A stretch of DNA of 64,000 nucleotides from Shinella sp. CPCC 101442 (GCF_024704725.1 NZ_JALIQS010000016.1:1-64000), one strand, 5' to 3'; numbered from the stretch's first letter, positions 16,233-25,850 are shown. Program-made: numbers and translations. The notes: generated from the letters alone by a model not told the origin.

Positions 16233-17459
16233 ATGACCACGGAAGCAGACATGACAGCCGCCGTCCCTACTATCGCGCGGCCGAGAACACATATTGCCGT
16301 TCTGGCGGTTCTCGGCCTGACGCACCTTCTCAACGACCTCATGCAATCGCTGATCCCGGCGGCTTATCCGATCCTGAAGGATGCCTACGCCCTGGATTTC
16401 GTGCAGATCGGCATGATCACCATGACATTTCAGATCGCCGGCTCGCTGTTGCAGCCCGCGATCGGCATGATGACCGACAAACATCCCGCCCCCTATTCGC
16501 CGGTGGTCGGCATGATGTTCACGCTGTCAGGCCTGGTCAGCCTCGCGTTCGCCCACAGCTATTCGGTGATCCTCGTCTCGGTCGCCCTCATCGGCATCGG
16601 ATCGTCCATCTTCCATCCCGAAGCGACCCGCATGGCGCGTTACGCCGCCGGTGGACGGCAGGGACTGGCACAAGGACTGTTCCAGGTCGGCGGTCAGGCA
16701 GGGGGCGCGCTCGGCCCGGTCTTCGCGGCGTTGATCATCGTGCCCTGGGGCCAGCCGAGCCTCGCGTGGTTCGCGGTCCTCGCCTTGCTGGCCATGGCAC
16801 TGCTGGTCTGGATCGGCAGCAAGCAGCGCCAGATCAGCGCGGAGTTTGCGGCCCTGCGGGCGGATGGAAGAAAGGCTGGCAGCGCTGCCCGCCACGCACC
16901 GGCGACGATCGGCATCGGGCTCGTGGTTCTGACACTGCTGATGTTCACCAAGAACGCCTATGGCGAGAGCTTCCGCTCGTTCTACACATTCTATCTGATG
17001 GAGAAATTCGGCCTCTCCATCCCCTCCGCCCAGATGATGCTGTTCATCTTCCTGCTGGCCTCGGCCGTGGGCGCCCTTATCGGCGGCATCGTCGGCGACC
17101 GGATCGGCCGCTATCGGATCATCTGGATCTCCGTCCTGGGGCCGCTGCCCCTGACGCTGATCCTGCCGCATGTCGATCTGTTCTGGACCGGCGTTCTAAC
17201 CGTATTGATCAACCTGATCATGGCCAGCGCCTTCGCATCGATCCTGATCTACGCCATCGAACTTCTGCCGCATCGCATCGGACTGATCGGTGGCCTGTTC
17301 TACGGCTTGAACTTCGGGCTCGGCGGTATTGCCGCAGCACTTCTGGGGATTGCCGCCGACCGCTACGGCGTCGAGGCCGTCTACACCCTCTGCTCCTTCC
17401 TGCCGCTTGCGGGGCTTCTCGCCTGGTTTCTGCCAAGGATCGAAGAGGGCGCCACGTAG
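16233..17459 (+). CDS. MFS transporter, fosmidomycin-resistance (Fsr) type
   Basis: A 408-residue major-facilitator exporter with about 12 hydrophobic helices. The N-terminal motif LGLTHLLNDLMQSLIPAAYP and QIGMITMTFQIAGSLLQP closely follow E. coli Fsr. Further family motifs are GSSIFHPEATRMARYAAGGRQG and the loop motif GDRIGRYR. Fsr exports fosmidomycin, but homologues often have other or unknown substrates. It is transcribed alone in the plus direction. Confidence 0.87.
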   Translation: MTTEADMTAAVPTIARPRTHIAVLAVLGLTHLLNDLMQSLIPAAYPILKDAYALDFVQIGMITMTFQIAGSLLQPAIGMMTDKHPAPYSPVVGMMFTLSGLVSLAFAHSYSVILVSVALIGIGSSIFHPEATRMARYAAGGRQGLAQGLFQVGGQAGGALGPVFAALIIVPWGQPSLAWFAVLALLAMALLVWIGSKQRQISAEFAALRADGRKAGSAARHAPATIGIGLVVLTLLMFTKNAYGESFRSFYTFYLMEKFGLSIPSAQMMLFIFLLASAVGALIGGIVGDRIGRYRIIWISVLGPLPLTLILPHVDLFWTGVLTVLINLIMASAFASILIYAIELLPHRIGLIGGLFYGLNFGLGGIAAALLGIAADRYGVEAVYTLCSFLPLAGLLAWFLPRIEEGAT

Positions 17460-17464
17460 CCCTG

Positions 17465-17735
17465 TCGGTATTGCATACGAGACTGTCGGCCAGTTTTCCG
17501 GCCAACATCTCGTCAATGTCGACATCATGGTGGGAAGCCGCCTGCCGGTGCTCTTCACGGCCTCGGGAACCGCAACCTTGTCGCGGCGCACCGCCGCCGA
17601 ACAGGGGAAAGCCTTCCCCCTGACGGATTTGCGCCCGCTCACGCCCTTCAGCGTGACCGACGAAGACCTGCGGTTCGCACGAACATCCATGAGGCGGCCA
17701 AGAAAGGCTAAGCCATCGTCGGCTCCACGTTAAGG
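17465..17735 (+). pseudogene. Remnant resembling an IclR-family effector domain
   Basis: Open reading in one frame after the MFS stop, with no ribosome site or helix-turn-helix. The stretch NVDIMVGSRLPVLFTASGTA resembles the conserved effector-domain segment (VGxRLPxxxTAxGRAxLA) of IclR regulators. LTPFSVTDEDLRFAR resembles the following LTPxTixdxxxL element. The N-terminal half and the rest of the effector domain are absent. It is probably a degraded regulator gene. The match is short and tentative. Confidence 0.35.
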
Positions 17736-17798
17736 CACGCCGCTCGTTTGGTCGCGACGCCGGCGATCCTCGTTCCACCCATGCACGTATCTACCCAT

Positions 17799-20006
17799 CT
17801 AGGAACGCAGTCTCAGGTAAACCGCAGGTAAGAATTTATCGAGCCGATCGATCGAGTCGATAAGGGCCACACCGCGGGAACCGAAAATACGTTGCGCGTA
17901 GGAATCCGCTTCCGAATCCAGGGCCACGCAGAAAGTATCGATTCCACTCCGGCCGAGTTCGTGCACTGCCATGCGCGCGTCCTCCACCAGGTAGCGCCGA
18001 TCATCGACATCGACATCCGAGGGTTCGCCGTCGGTGACGATGAGGAGCAGCCGGCGGTGACTGCGCTGTCGGCGAAGGTCGTTGCCCGCGTGACGGATGA
18101 CCGTGCCGAGACGGGTCGAATACTCTCCCGTGATCCCCGCTAGTCGAGCAAGGGCCAAGCGATCGAAGGCGTGGTTGAAATCCTTGATGCGCTGATAGCG
18201 CACGTCCTCGCGTCCGTTGGAGCAGAAGGCCGCAATGGCGAAGGGATCGCCGGCATTGGTCATCGCGCGGGCGAGCAACGCCGTCGACAGCCGCTCCATG
18301 TCCAGCACGGAGCTTTGTGAACCGCGCACTCGCTCCGTCGTGGAGCGTGATGAATCGATCAGCACGAGCACCGACATGTCGCGCGAACGCCGCTCGTAGC
18401 GGCCGTAGACACGTGTATCCGGCACCTCGCCCGCGCGTCGTGCGATCATGGCGGCGATGCTCGCATCCATGTCGAGGAATTCTCCTTCCGTCCGGCCGCG
18501 AACCCGCTGCTGGCGGCTGATCCTGGACGCCTTGATCAGCGCCGCAAGCCGATCGACAAGGTCGGAACGCACCTCGCTGAGGGTCGTCACCATCGCGGCC
18601 GAGCCGGTCTGCCCCGGCATCTCGCGCACATGGCACCATTCGGGCCGGTAGCGACCGGTAACGTGATCGTATTCCGGATATCGGGCGACAACCCGGTCGC
18701 CATCGTCCCGCGCCTCGGTCAGCCGGCCTGTCGCCGTCTCGCCATCCTCGCCCTGTTCCCGCCGCCCGTCGTCGCCGGCCTGCTGCTCGATCCGCGCCCC
18801 CTCGAGCATGGCCTCGATCTCGACCGGCGCCTGGCTGTCGTCCGGACCGAAATCCCAGATCCCCATATTGTCGTCGCGGTAGGCCGGCTGGACCACATAG
18901 GTCTTTGCATCGAACTGCAGGCGCATCTGGCCGATGTCGTTGCCGAGCAGTCCGCCGATGCGCCGGCTGAACTGCTGCTCGCCGATCTCCTCGCTGACGG
19001 CCTCAGCAAAGAGCGTCCGCCCCTTTTCCACCCAGCCATGCGGGTCGATATAATCAGGGTCCGCCAGCGCCCGCGAAAGCCGCGCCATCAGGGCGATCGC
19101 AACGGGTGGGCCTTCCGGCCGGGCGACGTGGAAGCGCCGCCAGAGAGAAGCAAGGCCGGGCATCTGCTGCGCGGCAAGCCTTTCGACACGCGCGTCCTCG
19201 ATGAGGGAAACGAGGGCGATCTGCAGTGGCTTCAACCCGGCGACGGGGAACTTCGCCCGCGTGAAACGATGGTGGGCGCCGATATGCGCGACGGCGGCGC
19301 GGTAGAGCAGTTTCGCCTCGGCCCCCTCGAAGCCGGAGAAACCGGCCGGCAGCCGCACGCCGCCGCCACCGAAGCCGGGCCGGCGCCGCATCTGCTCCGG
19401 TGCATCGGTCGGGGCTTCCGCTATCGGCGGCGCGATGCCCCAGAGAGCATTGAGGTAGAGGCCAAGGCCGTGGCGCCATGCGGCAAGGCCGGTATCCACG
19501 CGATGCCCCTCGACAAGGCGGATCGCGTCGCTGCTTTCCAGGGCAAAGAACGCCCGACGGCGGGCCTTGTCCTTGTCGCCGAGATGGAGCCCCATGCGTA
19601 CGAAGGCGGTGAAGTCCGCCGCAGCGAGCGCTTGTGTGAGGCGGCCGGTGTTTTCCAGAAGCGGCAGCGCGGCCTCAGGCGCCCGGCGCGCCACATCCTC
19701 CACCGCAGCCGCCCAGGCGTTCATCGCCACCTCGTCGAAATGCCGCGCCGCGACAAGCGCCGCCTGCGGCACGCGGCTCGCGGTCAGCCGGCCCGCGCGG
19801 ATCGCCACCTGCGAGACCGCCGAGGCAAGCCGCACGGCAAAGGCCGGGCCGGCATGCGCTGCAAGGGCCGGGCCGGCACGGCGATAGGCATCCGCGACGA
19901 GAGCGCCATAACCGGCCTGATCGATGCGGCCATGCGCGGCATGCCAGCGCTCCCGCCATTCCGGCGGAAAGCCGTCTTGCGCGTCGAGGGTTGCGGCCTC
20001 CTGCAT
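17799..20006 (-). CDS. norD: NorD/CbbO-type von Willebrand factor A protein
   Basis: A 735-residue cytoplasmic protein. The C-terminal third (about 540-735) is a VWA domain with an intact MIDAS site: Asp551-x-Ser553-x-Ser555 (DSSRS) and a later TDGEPSD. The N-terminal helical region and the middle domain match NorD/CbbO proteins, which work with a CbbQ/NorQ ATPase. Its gene follows the CbbQ-type gene by 8 bases in the same operon, with ribosome site GAGGTGA. Known pairs reactivate Rubisco (CbbQO) or load iron into nitric oxide reductase (NorQD). Neither target is encoded here, so the client is unknown and may be an enzyme of this amide operon. It is the last gene of the operon. Confidence 0.85.
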   Translation of the reverse strand: MQEAATLDAQDGFPPEWRERWHAAHGRIDQAGYGALVADAYRRAGPALAAHAGPAFAVRLASAVSQVAIRAGRLTASRVPQAALVAARHFDEVAMNAWAAAVEDVARRAPEAALPLLENTGRLTQALAAADFTAFVRMGLHLGDKDKARRRAFFALESSDAIRLVEGHRVDTGLAAWRHGLGLYLNALWGIAPPIAEAPTDAPEQMRRRPGFGGGGVRLPAGFSGFEGAEAKLLYRAAVAHIGAHHRFTRAKFPVAGLKPLQIALVSLIEDARVERLAAQQMPGLASLWRRFHVARPEGPPVAIALMARLSRALADPDYIDPHGWVEKGRTLFAEAVSEEIGEQQFSRRIGGLLGNDIGQMRLQFDAKTYVVQPAYRDDNMGIWDFGPDDSQAPVEIEAMLEGARIEQQAGDDGRREQGEDGETATGRLTEARDDGDRVVARYPEYDHVTGRYRPEWCHVREMPGQTGSAAMVTTLSEVRSDLVDRLAALIKASRISRQQRVRGRTEGEFLDMDASIAAMIARRAGEVPDTRVYGRYERRSRDMSVLVLIDSSRSTTERVRGSQSSVLDMERLSTALLARAMTNAGDPFAIAAFCSNGREDVRYQRIKDFNHAFDRLALARLAGITGEYSTRLGTVIRHAGNDLRRQRSHRRLLLIVTDGEPSDVDVDDRRYLVEDARMAVHELGRSGIDTFCVALDSEADSYAQRIFGSRGVALIDSIDRLDKFLPAVYLRLRS

Positions 20007-20014
20007 GAATCACC

Positions 20015-20827
20015 TCAAAGGCAGGCGGCGATCGCACCGGACAGTGCGTCGCGCAGGTCCGGATCGTCGGTGATCGGTACGACCATGGCCACCTGGCAGG
20101 CCGCCTCGATGGCAATGCCGGCGGCGACGAGCAGACCGGAATTGATGAGCATGCGGGTGGAAGCTCCTTCTTCGAGCCCCTGCCCCTTCAGGTTCCGCGA
20201 CCGCTCGGCGATGCGCACCAGCGTCTCCGCCGTTCGCCGCTCGATGCCGGCCTCCCGGGCGACGATCTCCGCCTCGATGGCCGGTGCCGGATAACCGAAA
20301 GCGATGGCGCCGAAGCGCTGCTTGGTCGATTCCTTCAGGTCCTTGAGCACGCTCTGGTAGCCGGGATTGTAGGATATGACGACGTGGAAATCCGGATGTG
20401 CCCTTACCACCTCGTTCTTCTTTTCGAGCGGAAGGATACGGCGGTCGTCCGTCAGCGAATGGATGACGACGGTGGTGTCCTGCCGTGCCTCGACGATCTC
20501 GTCGAGATAGCAGATGGCGCCCTCGCGCACCGCGAGCGTCAGCGGTCCGTCATGCCAGACCGTTCCGTTCGTATCGAGCAGATAGCGGCCGACGAGATCG
20601 GAGGCGGTCATATCCTCGTGACAGGAAACGGTGATCAGCGGCTTGCCCAGGCGCCAGGCCATATGCTCGACAAAGCGCGTCTTGCCGCAGCCCGTCGGCC
20701 CCTTCAGCATGACGGGCATGCGGCTCTTGTGCGCGGCCTCGAACAGCGCGATCTCGCTTTCGACCGGCCGATAGAAAGGTTCGCTGGAAATGCGATAGGC
20801 ATCCAGGTTCGTCAAGATGGACCTCAT
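20015..20827 (-). CDS. cbbQ: CbbQ/NirQ/NorQ-type MoxR AAA+ ATPase
   Basis: A 270-residue MoxR-class AAA+ ATPase. Walker A is GPTGCGKT at 43-50, Walker B is AICYLDE near 104-110, and the family-typical [16 protein letters not shown] and [20 protein letters not shown] are present. The C-terminal CbbQ_C region ends the protein. It forms hexamers that remodel client proteins through a VWA partner, here encoded immediately downstream. The Pseudomonas aeruginosa amidase operon amiEBCRS also carries an ATPase gene (amiB) of unclear role, so an ATPase with amidase genes has precedent. Confidence 0.88.
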   Translation of the reverse strand: MRSILTNLDAYRISSEPFYRPVESEIALFEAAHKSRMPVMLKGPTGCGKTRFVEHMAWRLGKPLITVSCHEDMTASDLVGRYLLDTNGTVWHDGPLTLAVREGAICYLDEIVEARQDTTVVIHSLTDDRRILPLEKKNEVVRAHPDFHVVISYNPGYQSVLKDLKESTKQRFGAIAFGYPAPAIEAEIVAREAGIERRTAETLVRIAERSRNLKGQGLEEGASTRMLINSGLLVAAGIAIEAACQVAMVVPITDDPDLRDALSGAIAACL

Positions 20828-20872
20828 GGAGTTGGCCCCGCGATGCTCCCGGCCATCGCGGCGCAGGGAAAT

Positions 20873-21892
20873 TCAGGACGCCAGCAGTTCCTTCAGCTTG
20901 TCGTCCAGGAACTTGACGTCGACGGGATTGGTGCCCGGCCCGCCGGCAAAGTGCCCCCAGATCGAAGGGATCGGCACATAGGTCGCGTTCGGCATGTTCG
21001 CGACCTCGTTCTGGCTGTCCTCCGGCGGGAAATAGAGGTCGGTTCCACCGGGCATGACATAGGTCTTCGCCTTGATCGCGCCGAGGGCGGCCTTGTAGTC
21101 GCCGTTGTAGAGCGCATTTGCCGAGATGTCGCCATTCTGCCAGGTCCAGAGCATGGCCAGCAGGTTGTTCGGGTCCTTCGGCAGGAAGAAGCCCTCCCAG
21201 AAGGCCACGAGAAAATCCTCGAGCGAGGCGTAGCCCAGCGCCTTCAGATCAAGTTCCTCGCGGTAGAAGGACTGCGAAAAACCCCAGCCGGCATAGACGC
21301 GGGCGGCCGCGCGCAGGCCCTTGTGCGGCTTTTCCCTGTACCAGCCGTCCTGGAACGCTCCATCCGCCGTAAGCGCCGCCTTCACGCCTTCGAGGAAAAC
21401 GAAATTGTGACGCGCGCATTTCGCCGAACCGCAGAAGGGCGCCAGAAGATCCATCATGTCAGGGTACATCGCGCCCCAATGGAACGTCTGGAGCGCGCCC
21501 ATCGACCAGCCGGTCACCATGCGCAGATGCGAAATGCCGAAATGCTCCGTCACCAGCCGGTGCTGGGCGCGGACGTTGTCGTAGGCCGTCACCTTCGGGA
21601 AGCGGGCGGCATTGTAAGGTTCCGGCGTGTTGCTCGGCGAGGAAGACAGGCCGTTGCCGAACATGTTCGGGATGATGATGAAGTATTTGTCGGGATCAAG
21701 CGCCATCCCGGGGCCGACAAGCCATTCGTTGTCGTAGTGCTGGCCTGAATACCAGGTGGGGTAGACGATGGCATTATCCTTGGCGCCATTGAGGGTGCCG
21801 AAGGTCTTGTAGGCAAGCTTGGCATCGCGCAGCATCGCGCCATTCTGCAGGGTGAAATCGCCAAGCTGGAAGATTTCGTAGTCGAGCGTCAT
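20873..21892 (-). CDS. Alpha/beta hydrolase, homoserine O-acetyltransferase-like family
   Basis: A 339-residue alpha/beta-hydrolase starting at ATG 21892 behind AAGGAA (an ATG 42 bases upstream lacks support). The nucleophile elbow GWSMGA places Ser130. GPGMALDPDKYFIIIPNMFGNG and the distal SIWGHFAGGPG with the likely catalytic His are features of the MetX-like family. True homoserine acetyltransferases are not expected inside an amide operon, so a hydrolase or acyltransferase acting on an amide or ester of the pathway is more likely. It lies between the NCS1 permease and the CbbQ gene in the same orientation. Confidence 0.78.
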   Translation of the reverse strand: MTLDYEIFQLGDFTLQNGAMLRDAKLAYKTFGTLNGAKDNAIVYPTWYSGQHYDNEWLVGPGMALDPDKYFIIIPNMFGNGLSSSPSNTPEPYNAARFPKVTAYDNVRAQHRLVTEHFGISHLRMVTGWSMGALQTFHWGAMYPDMMDLLAPFCGSAKCARHNFVFLEGVKAALTADGAFQDGWYREKPHKGLRAAARVYAGWGFSQSFYREELDLKALGYASLEDFLVAFWEGFFLPKDPNNLLAMLWTWQNGDISANALYNGDYKAALGAIKAKTYVMPGGTDLYFPPEDSQNEVANMPNATYVPIPSIWGHFAGGPGTNPVDVKFLDDKLKELLAS

Positions 21893-21949
21893 TTCTGTTT
21901 CCTTCATTGAAAATGAGTGTTCGGGGCGCGCCACGGCGCGCCGCCGGTT

Positions 21950-23281
21950 TCAAGCGGATGCACCTGCGGCGGGTCGCCGGTCCCTCAGTGAAGAGAGTGT
22001 GAGATGGGCTATGCCGGCGACGATGCCCGCGCTGATCGCGGTCGAAAACTGCGGCGCGTAGAATTCGACGACGAAGCCCACGGCCGCGCCGATCGCCCAG
22101 GAAATGAAGGGCGTCGAGCGCCATTCCCTCTCCGCTGCGCCGCCGCTCCTGAGGATGTAGGTCTCGACGAGCAGGATCATGCCGATGGGCGGAACCACGA
22201 TGCCGAGCAGCGACAGCCACTGGATGAAGAAGGCCCAGACATTGCCGGCGGCAATCACGATGCCGAGGATACCGAGCACGACCGCAAGCAGCCGCATCTT
22301 CGAACCGAGGATGCGCGACCAGCCCGTCGCCGCATTGTAGAGGCAATGCGAGCAGACCGAGCCGAGATTGATGTAGAGGAACACGAAGGCGAGTGCGCTG
22401 AGCCAGCCAACCTGCAGCATGTTCATGTAACCGAACATATTGTCCGCCCCGAACGGGTTGGCATTCGGCACGGCAAGTGCCGCCGTCAGGATGCCGCCCA
22501 CCAGCATGGCGACGAGATTGGAGACCGGAAAGGCCGAGAAGGTCGCGATGAGGGAATGGGTGCCAGTCTTTGCCCATCGGTTGAAGTCAGCGGTAACAGT
22601 ACCCGCATCGATGAAGAGGGCGATGACGACCGTCAGCCCGACGCCCATCGACATGGTCGCGACGCCGTTGTTGCCGGCGTAGTTCCAGATGGCGTCGAAC
22701 GTCGTGGTCGATGCGGAATGCATCACCACGAAAAGGCCGAGCACGAAGAACAGCGGCACCGAGACGAGACCGATCAGATGCAGGCCGCGCACGCCGATGA
22801 AGGTGATGGCGATGTAGAGCAGGCCCGCCACGACGGTCATCGCGACATAGTTCATACCGTAGGTACTGGCGATCAACGCACCGGTAATGCCGGTCTGCAC
22901 CGCAAACCAGCCGAGCAGCAGCGTCGAGAGCAGACCGGAGGCGAGCGCATATCCCTTCGTGCCGAAGACCTCGGAGGCAATCAGCGCGAAGTTCCGGCCG
23001 CTCTTCGTGGCCGAAAAGCCTAGTGCCCCGACATAGGCGAACATGATCAGATTGCCGAGAACCATCGCGACGAGCGCGCGGGAAAACCCCATGCCGAGCA
23101 CGAGGATCGAGCCGGTCATGGAACCGGTGATGATCGCCGGAAAGCCGGCCCAGACCGTCACCATGGAAAAGAGGCTGTGCCGGGCCGAAAGCGGCACCGG
23201 AGAATGTTCGTATTCCTCGCCGAGCACGTGGTCGGCATCAAGCGGCGACGGATCGCCGGGTCGCGTGGAGTGTGTCGACAT
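21950..23281 (-). CDS. NCS1 nucleobase/cation symporter (CodB-like)
   Basis: A 443-residue membrane transporter starting at ATG 23281 behind AGGGGA. About 12 hydrophobic helices are seen. The N-terminal segment with PVPLSARHSLFSMVTVWAGF and the TADFNRWAKTGTHS motif mark the purine-cytosine permease (NCS1) family. Substrates of this family include cytosine, hydantoin, allantoin and related ring amides. In this operon it would be a second uptake route beside the Urt-type ABC transporter. It is separated from the amidase gene by a strong hairpin. Confidence 0.86.
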   Translation of the reverse strand: MSTHSTRPGDPSPLDADHVLGEEYEHSPVPLSARHSLFSMVTVWAGFPAIITGSMTGSILVLGMGFSRALVAMVLGNLIMFAYVGALGFSATKSGRNFALIASEVFGTKGYALASGLLSTLLLGWFAVQTGITGALIASTYGMNYVAMTVVAGLLYIAITFIGVRGLHLIGLVSVPLFFVLGLFVVMHSASTTTFDAIWNYAGNNGVATMSMGVGLTVVIALFIDAGTVTADFNRWAKTGTHSLIATFSAFPVSNLVAMLVGGILTAALAVPNANPFGADNMFGYMNMLQVGWLSALAFVFLYINLGSVCSHCLYNAATGWSRILGSKMRLLAVVLGILGIVIAAGNVWAFFIQWLSLLGIVVPPIGMILLVETYILRSGGAAEREWRSTPFISWAIGAAVGFVVEFYAPQFSTAISAGIVAGIAHLTLSSLRDRRPAAGASA

Positions 23282-23314
23282 GTTCGTTCCCCTCATGTCT
23301 GTTTTGTCGAAGAA

Positions 23315-23342
23315 GACCGCCCGGCCTCCGAGCCGGGCGGTC
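23315..23342 (-). other. Intercistronic hairpin after the amidase gene
   Basis: An 11-bp perfect stem, GACCGCCCGGC/GCCGGGCGGTC, with a 6-base loop lies between amiE and the permease gene. There is no run of T after it, so it is better read as a transcript-stabilising or processing element than as a full terminator. It could raise amidase yield over the downstream permease. Confidence 0.5.
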
Positions 23343-23351
23343 CGGCTGGCA

Positions 23352-24386
23352 TCAGCGATGGGTAGTGCCGTGCGGAATGCCCTCGATCGGGCATTCGTCC
23401 GTGCCGACCGTGCCGCGCGTCATGGCCTCGACCATCTCGCGCGTCCCTTCCGGGTCGTTCACCCATTTGGCGTAGAAGTTGTACGGGCAGGCCGCGACGC
23501 CGCGATCGCCGTCGCCGGAATTGATCGTGCCGGTGTAGCCGCGGTGCAGGAGCTTGAAGAGATGGTTCTGCGACTGGCCGTTGCGGCGGGCGTCGCGGAT
23601 AGCCGAGACGGAGAGCTGCGCATACTGGATGCCGTTCTCCTCCGTGCCGCATTCGCCGAGCGTGCGCCCGTCGAAGCCGACGATCGCGGAATGGCCGAAA
23701 TAGGAGTAGACGCCATCGAAGCCCGCGGCATTGGCGACCGCCACATAGACATTGTTGGCCCAGGCCATCGACTTGGAAATCTGCACCTGCTGCTCCTTGG
23801 CCGGATACATGTAGCCCTGGCAGCGGATGATGAGTTCGGCGCCGCGCATCGCGCAGTCCCGCCAGATTTCCGGGTAATTGCCGTCATCGCAGATGATCAG
23901 GCTGATCTTCATGCCCTTCGGACCGTCGGAGACATAGGTGCAGTCGCCGGGATACCAGCCCTCGATCGGAACCCAGGGCATGATCTTGCGGTACTTCTGG
24001 ACGATCTCCCCCTTGTTGTTCATGAGGATGAGCGTGTTGTAGGGCGCCTTGTTCGGGTGCTCTTCATGGCGTTCGCCGGTCAGCGAAAAGACGCCCCAGA
24101 CATTGGCCTTGCGGCAGGCTTCCGCGAAGATCGCCGTTTCCTCGCCTGGAATCTGCGAGGCGGTTTCATACATCTCCCTGGAATCGTACATGATCCCGTG
24201 GGTCGAATATTCCGGGAAGATGACCAGATCCATGCCCGGCAGGCCGACCTTCATGCCCTCGACCATCGCGGCGATCTTGCGGGCATTCTCGAGCACTTCA
24301 GCCTTGGTGTGCAGCCGCGGCATCTTGTAGTTCACGACAGCAACGCCGACGGTATCTTTGCTGCTGGTGATGTCACCATGGTACAT
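23352..24386 (-). CDS. amiE: Aliphatic amidase
   Basis: A 344-residue nitrilase-superfamily amidase. The catalytic residues fall at the same numbers as in Pseudomonas aeruginosa AmiE: Glu59 (FPEYS), Lys134 (QKYRK) and Cys166 ([10 protein letters not shown]). Long stretches such as [18 protein letters not shown] and [19 protein letters not shown] are family hallmarks. It hydrolyses short aliphatic amides (acetamide, propionamide) to acid and ammonia in the cytoplasm and forms hexamers. A formamidase is the nearest alternative, but the opening [20 protein letters not shown] is of the AmiE type. It lies directly downstream of the five ABC transporter genes in the AmiR-controlled operon. Confidence 0.93.
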   Translation of the reverse strand: MYHGDITSSKDTVGVAVVNYKMPRLHTKAEVLENARKIAAMVEGMKVGLPGMDLVIFPEYSTHGIMYDSREMYETASQIPGEETAIFAEACRKANVWGVFSLTGERHEEHPNKAPYNTLILMNNKGEIVQKYRKIMPWVPIEGWYPGDCTYVSDGPKGMKISLIICDDGNYPEIWRDCAMRGAELIIRCQGYMYPAKEQQVQISKSMAWANNVYVAVANAAGFDGVYSYFGHSAIVGFDGRTLGECGTEENGIQYAQLSVSAIRDARRNGQSQNHLFKLLHRGYTGTINSGDGDRGVAACPYNFYAKWVNDPEGTREMVEAMTRGTVGTDECPIEGIPHGTTHR

Positions 24387-24397
24387 TTCCGGTCTCC

Positions 24398-25093
24398 TTA
24401 AACGACGAGGTGGCTTTGGATGAGGTCATCGCTGAGCGCGCCGATGTCATCGGACAGGGCCACGCTCCCGCGATTGAGGATCACGAAACGGTGCGAGGCC
24501 CGCCGCGCGAATTTGATGTTCTGTTCGACAAGGATCACGGCGAGGCCGTGCTTGCGGTTGAGATCGATCAGAACGTCTTCGATCTGCTCGACGATGTTGG
24601 GCTGGATGCCCTCCGTCGGCTCGTCGAGGAGCAGGATCTTCGGCTCCGACAGCAGGGCCCGCGCGATGGCAAGCTGCTGCTGCTGACCGCCGGAGAGGTT
24701 GCCCCCGGGCCGGCCGAGGAATTCCTTGAGGATCGGGAACAGATCGAAGATGTGATCGGGAATGTTTCGCGCCGGCTTTTCCGCCGCGAAGGTCCCGAGC
24801 AGGAGGTTTTCGCGCACGGTGAAGTTCGGCAGGATCCCCCGCCCCTGCGGCACGTATCCGAGCCCGGCGCGCGCCCTCATGTGTGTTGGCAGGTTGTTGA
24901 TCTCCGCGCCGTCGAGCCGGATCGAGCCGGCGCAGCGGGACATGAGACCGAGGATAGTGCGCAGCAATGTCGTCTTGCCGACGCCATTTCGCCCGAGCAC
25001 GGTCAGGAACTCCCCTTCCCGCACCGAGAGCGAGACAGACTGGAGGGCGGGGCTGCGGCCGTAGAAGCCGTCGACATCGGAAAGCTCAAGCAT
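24398..25093 (-). CDS. urtE: ABC ATPase, UrtE/LivF type
   Basis: A 231-residue ATPase starting at ATG 25093, overlapping the urtD end by 8 bases. Walker A is [10 protein letters not shown], the signature is [16 protein letters not shown], and Walker B is [32 protein letters not shown] is typical of UrtE. It forms the nucleotide-binding pair with UrtD for the amide/urea transporter encoded upstream. Confidence 0.9.
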   Translation of the reverse strand: MLELSDVDGFYGRSPALQSVSLSVREGEFLTVLGRNGVGKTTLLRTILGLMSRCAGSIRLDGAEINNLPTHMRARAGLGYVPQGRGILPNFTVRENLLLGTFAAEKPARNIPDHIFDLFPILKEFLGRPGGNLSGGQQQQLAIARALLSEPKILLLDEPTEGIQPNIVEQIEDVLIDLNRKHGLAVILVEQNIKFARRASHRFVILNRGSVALSDDIGALSDDLIQSHLVV

Positions 25094-25850
25094 GGCCGAT
25101 GCCTCCCGAACCGAGATAGGCCTCGCGGACCTTCGCATCCTGCGAAATTTCGTCGGCGGTGCCCTGCGCGAGCATCTTGCCCTGATGCATGACCGAAATG
25201 GTTTCCGCGATGTCGCGCACGAAGCCCATGTCGTGCTCGACGACGACAAGCGTGTGCTTGCCGCGCAACCGGTTGAACAGCTCGGCGGTCATGTTGGTTT
25301 CATGCGCCGTCATGCCTGCCGTCGGTTCGTCCATGAGGATGAGGGCCGGGTCCTGGGCGAGAATCAGCGCGATCTCCAGCCATTGCGTCTGGCCGTGCGA
25401 GAGCTGTGCTGCCTGGGTCTCGAGATGATCCTCAAGACCGACGAGGACGGCGAGGCGTTCCAGCCGCTCGGTATCCACCCCGCCGGAAAAGCGGAGCAGG
25501 TTGCGCCAGACGCCCGGATCACGCGAGCAGCCGATCTCGAGGTTTTCGCGCACCGTCAGTTCGCGGAAGACGCTCGGCACCTGAAACTTTCGGCCGATCC
25601 CGGCACGGGCGATCCGGAATTCCTTGAAGGAATGGATCGGTTCGCCCCGGAAGGCGATTTCACCCGCCGTGATGCGGGACTTCCCGCAAATCAGATCGAG
25701 CGTCGTGGACTTGCCCGCTCCGTTCGGCCCGATCAGGCAGCGCAGTTCGCCTGACGCCACCTCGAAATCGAGGCGATCGACCGCGACGAAACCCGAAAAG
25801 GCGACGGTCACCTGCTTGAGGGCGAGGAGCTGTTCGCGTGCCGGGGTCAT
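25086..25850 (-). CDS. urtD: ABC ATPase, UrtD/LivG type
   Basis: A 254-residue ATPase with Walker A IGPNGAGKST, the UrtD-specific signature QLSHGQTQWLEIALIL and Walker B LILMDEPTAGMT. The switch histidine is in VVEHDMGFV. Its start overlaps the urtC stop by 4 bases. LSHGQ in place of LSGGQ separates urea/amide transporters from branched-chain amino acid ones and supports an amide substrate. Confidence 0.92.
   Translation of the reverse strand: MTPAREQLLALKQVTVAFSGFVAVDRLDFEVASGELRCLIGPNGAGKSTTLDLICGKSRITAGEIAFRGEPIHSFKEFRIARAGIGRKFQVPSVFRELTVRENLEIGCSRDPGVWRNLLRFSGGVDTERLERLAVLVGLEDHLETQAAQLSHGQTQWLEIALILAQDPALILMDEPTAGMTAHETNMTAELFNRLRGKHTLVVVEHDMGFVRDIAETISVMHQGKMLAQGTADEISQDAKVREAYLGSGGIGHA

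Noticed and set aside
18630-20294. A 554-codon plus-strand frame opposite norD
   Set aside because: It is antisense to a protein with intact MIDAS motif and overlaps the cbbQ gene end; no coding features.
17799-20827. Denitrification or Calvin-cycle locus, because of norD/cbbQ homologues
   Set aside because: No nitric oxide reductase, nitrite reductase or Rubisco genes are present, and the genes belong to an amide operon by orientation and spacing.
20873-21892. Homoserine O-acetyltransferase (metX) for methionine synthesis
   Set aside because: The fold family fits, but placement inside an amide operon with CbbQ/NorD and a permease makes a biosynthetic role unlikely.
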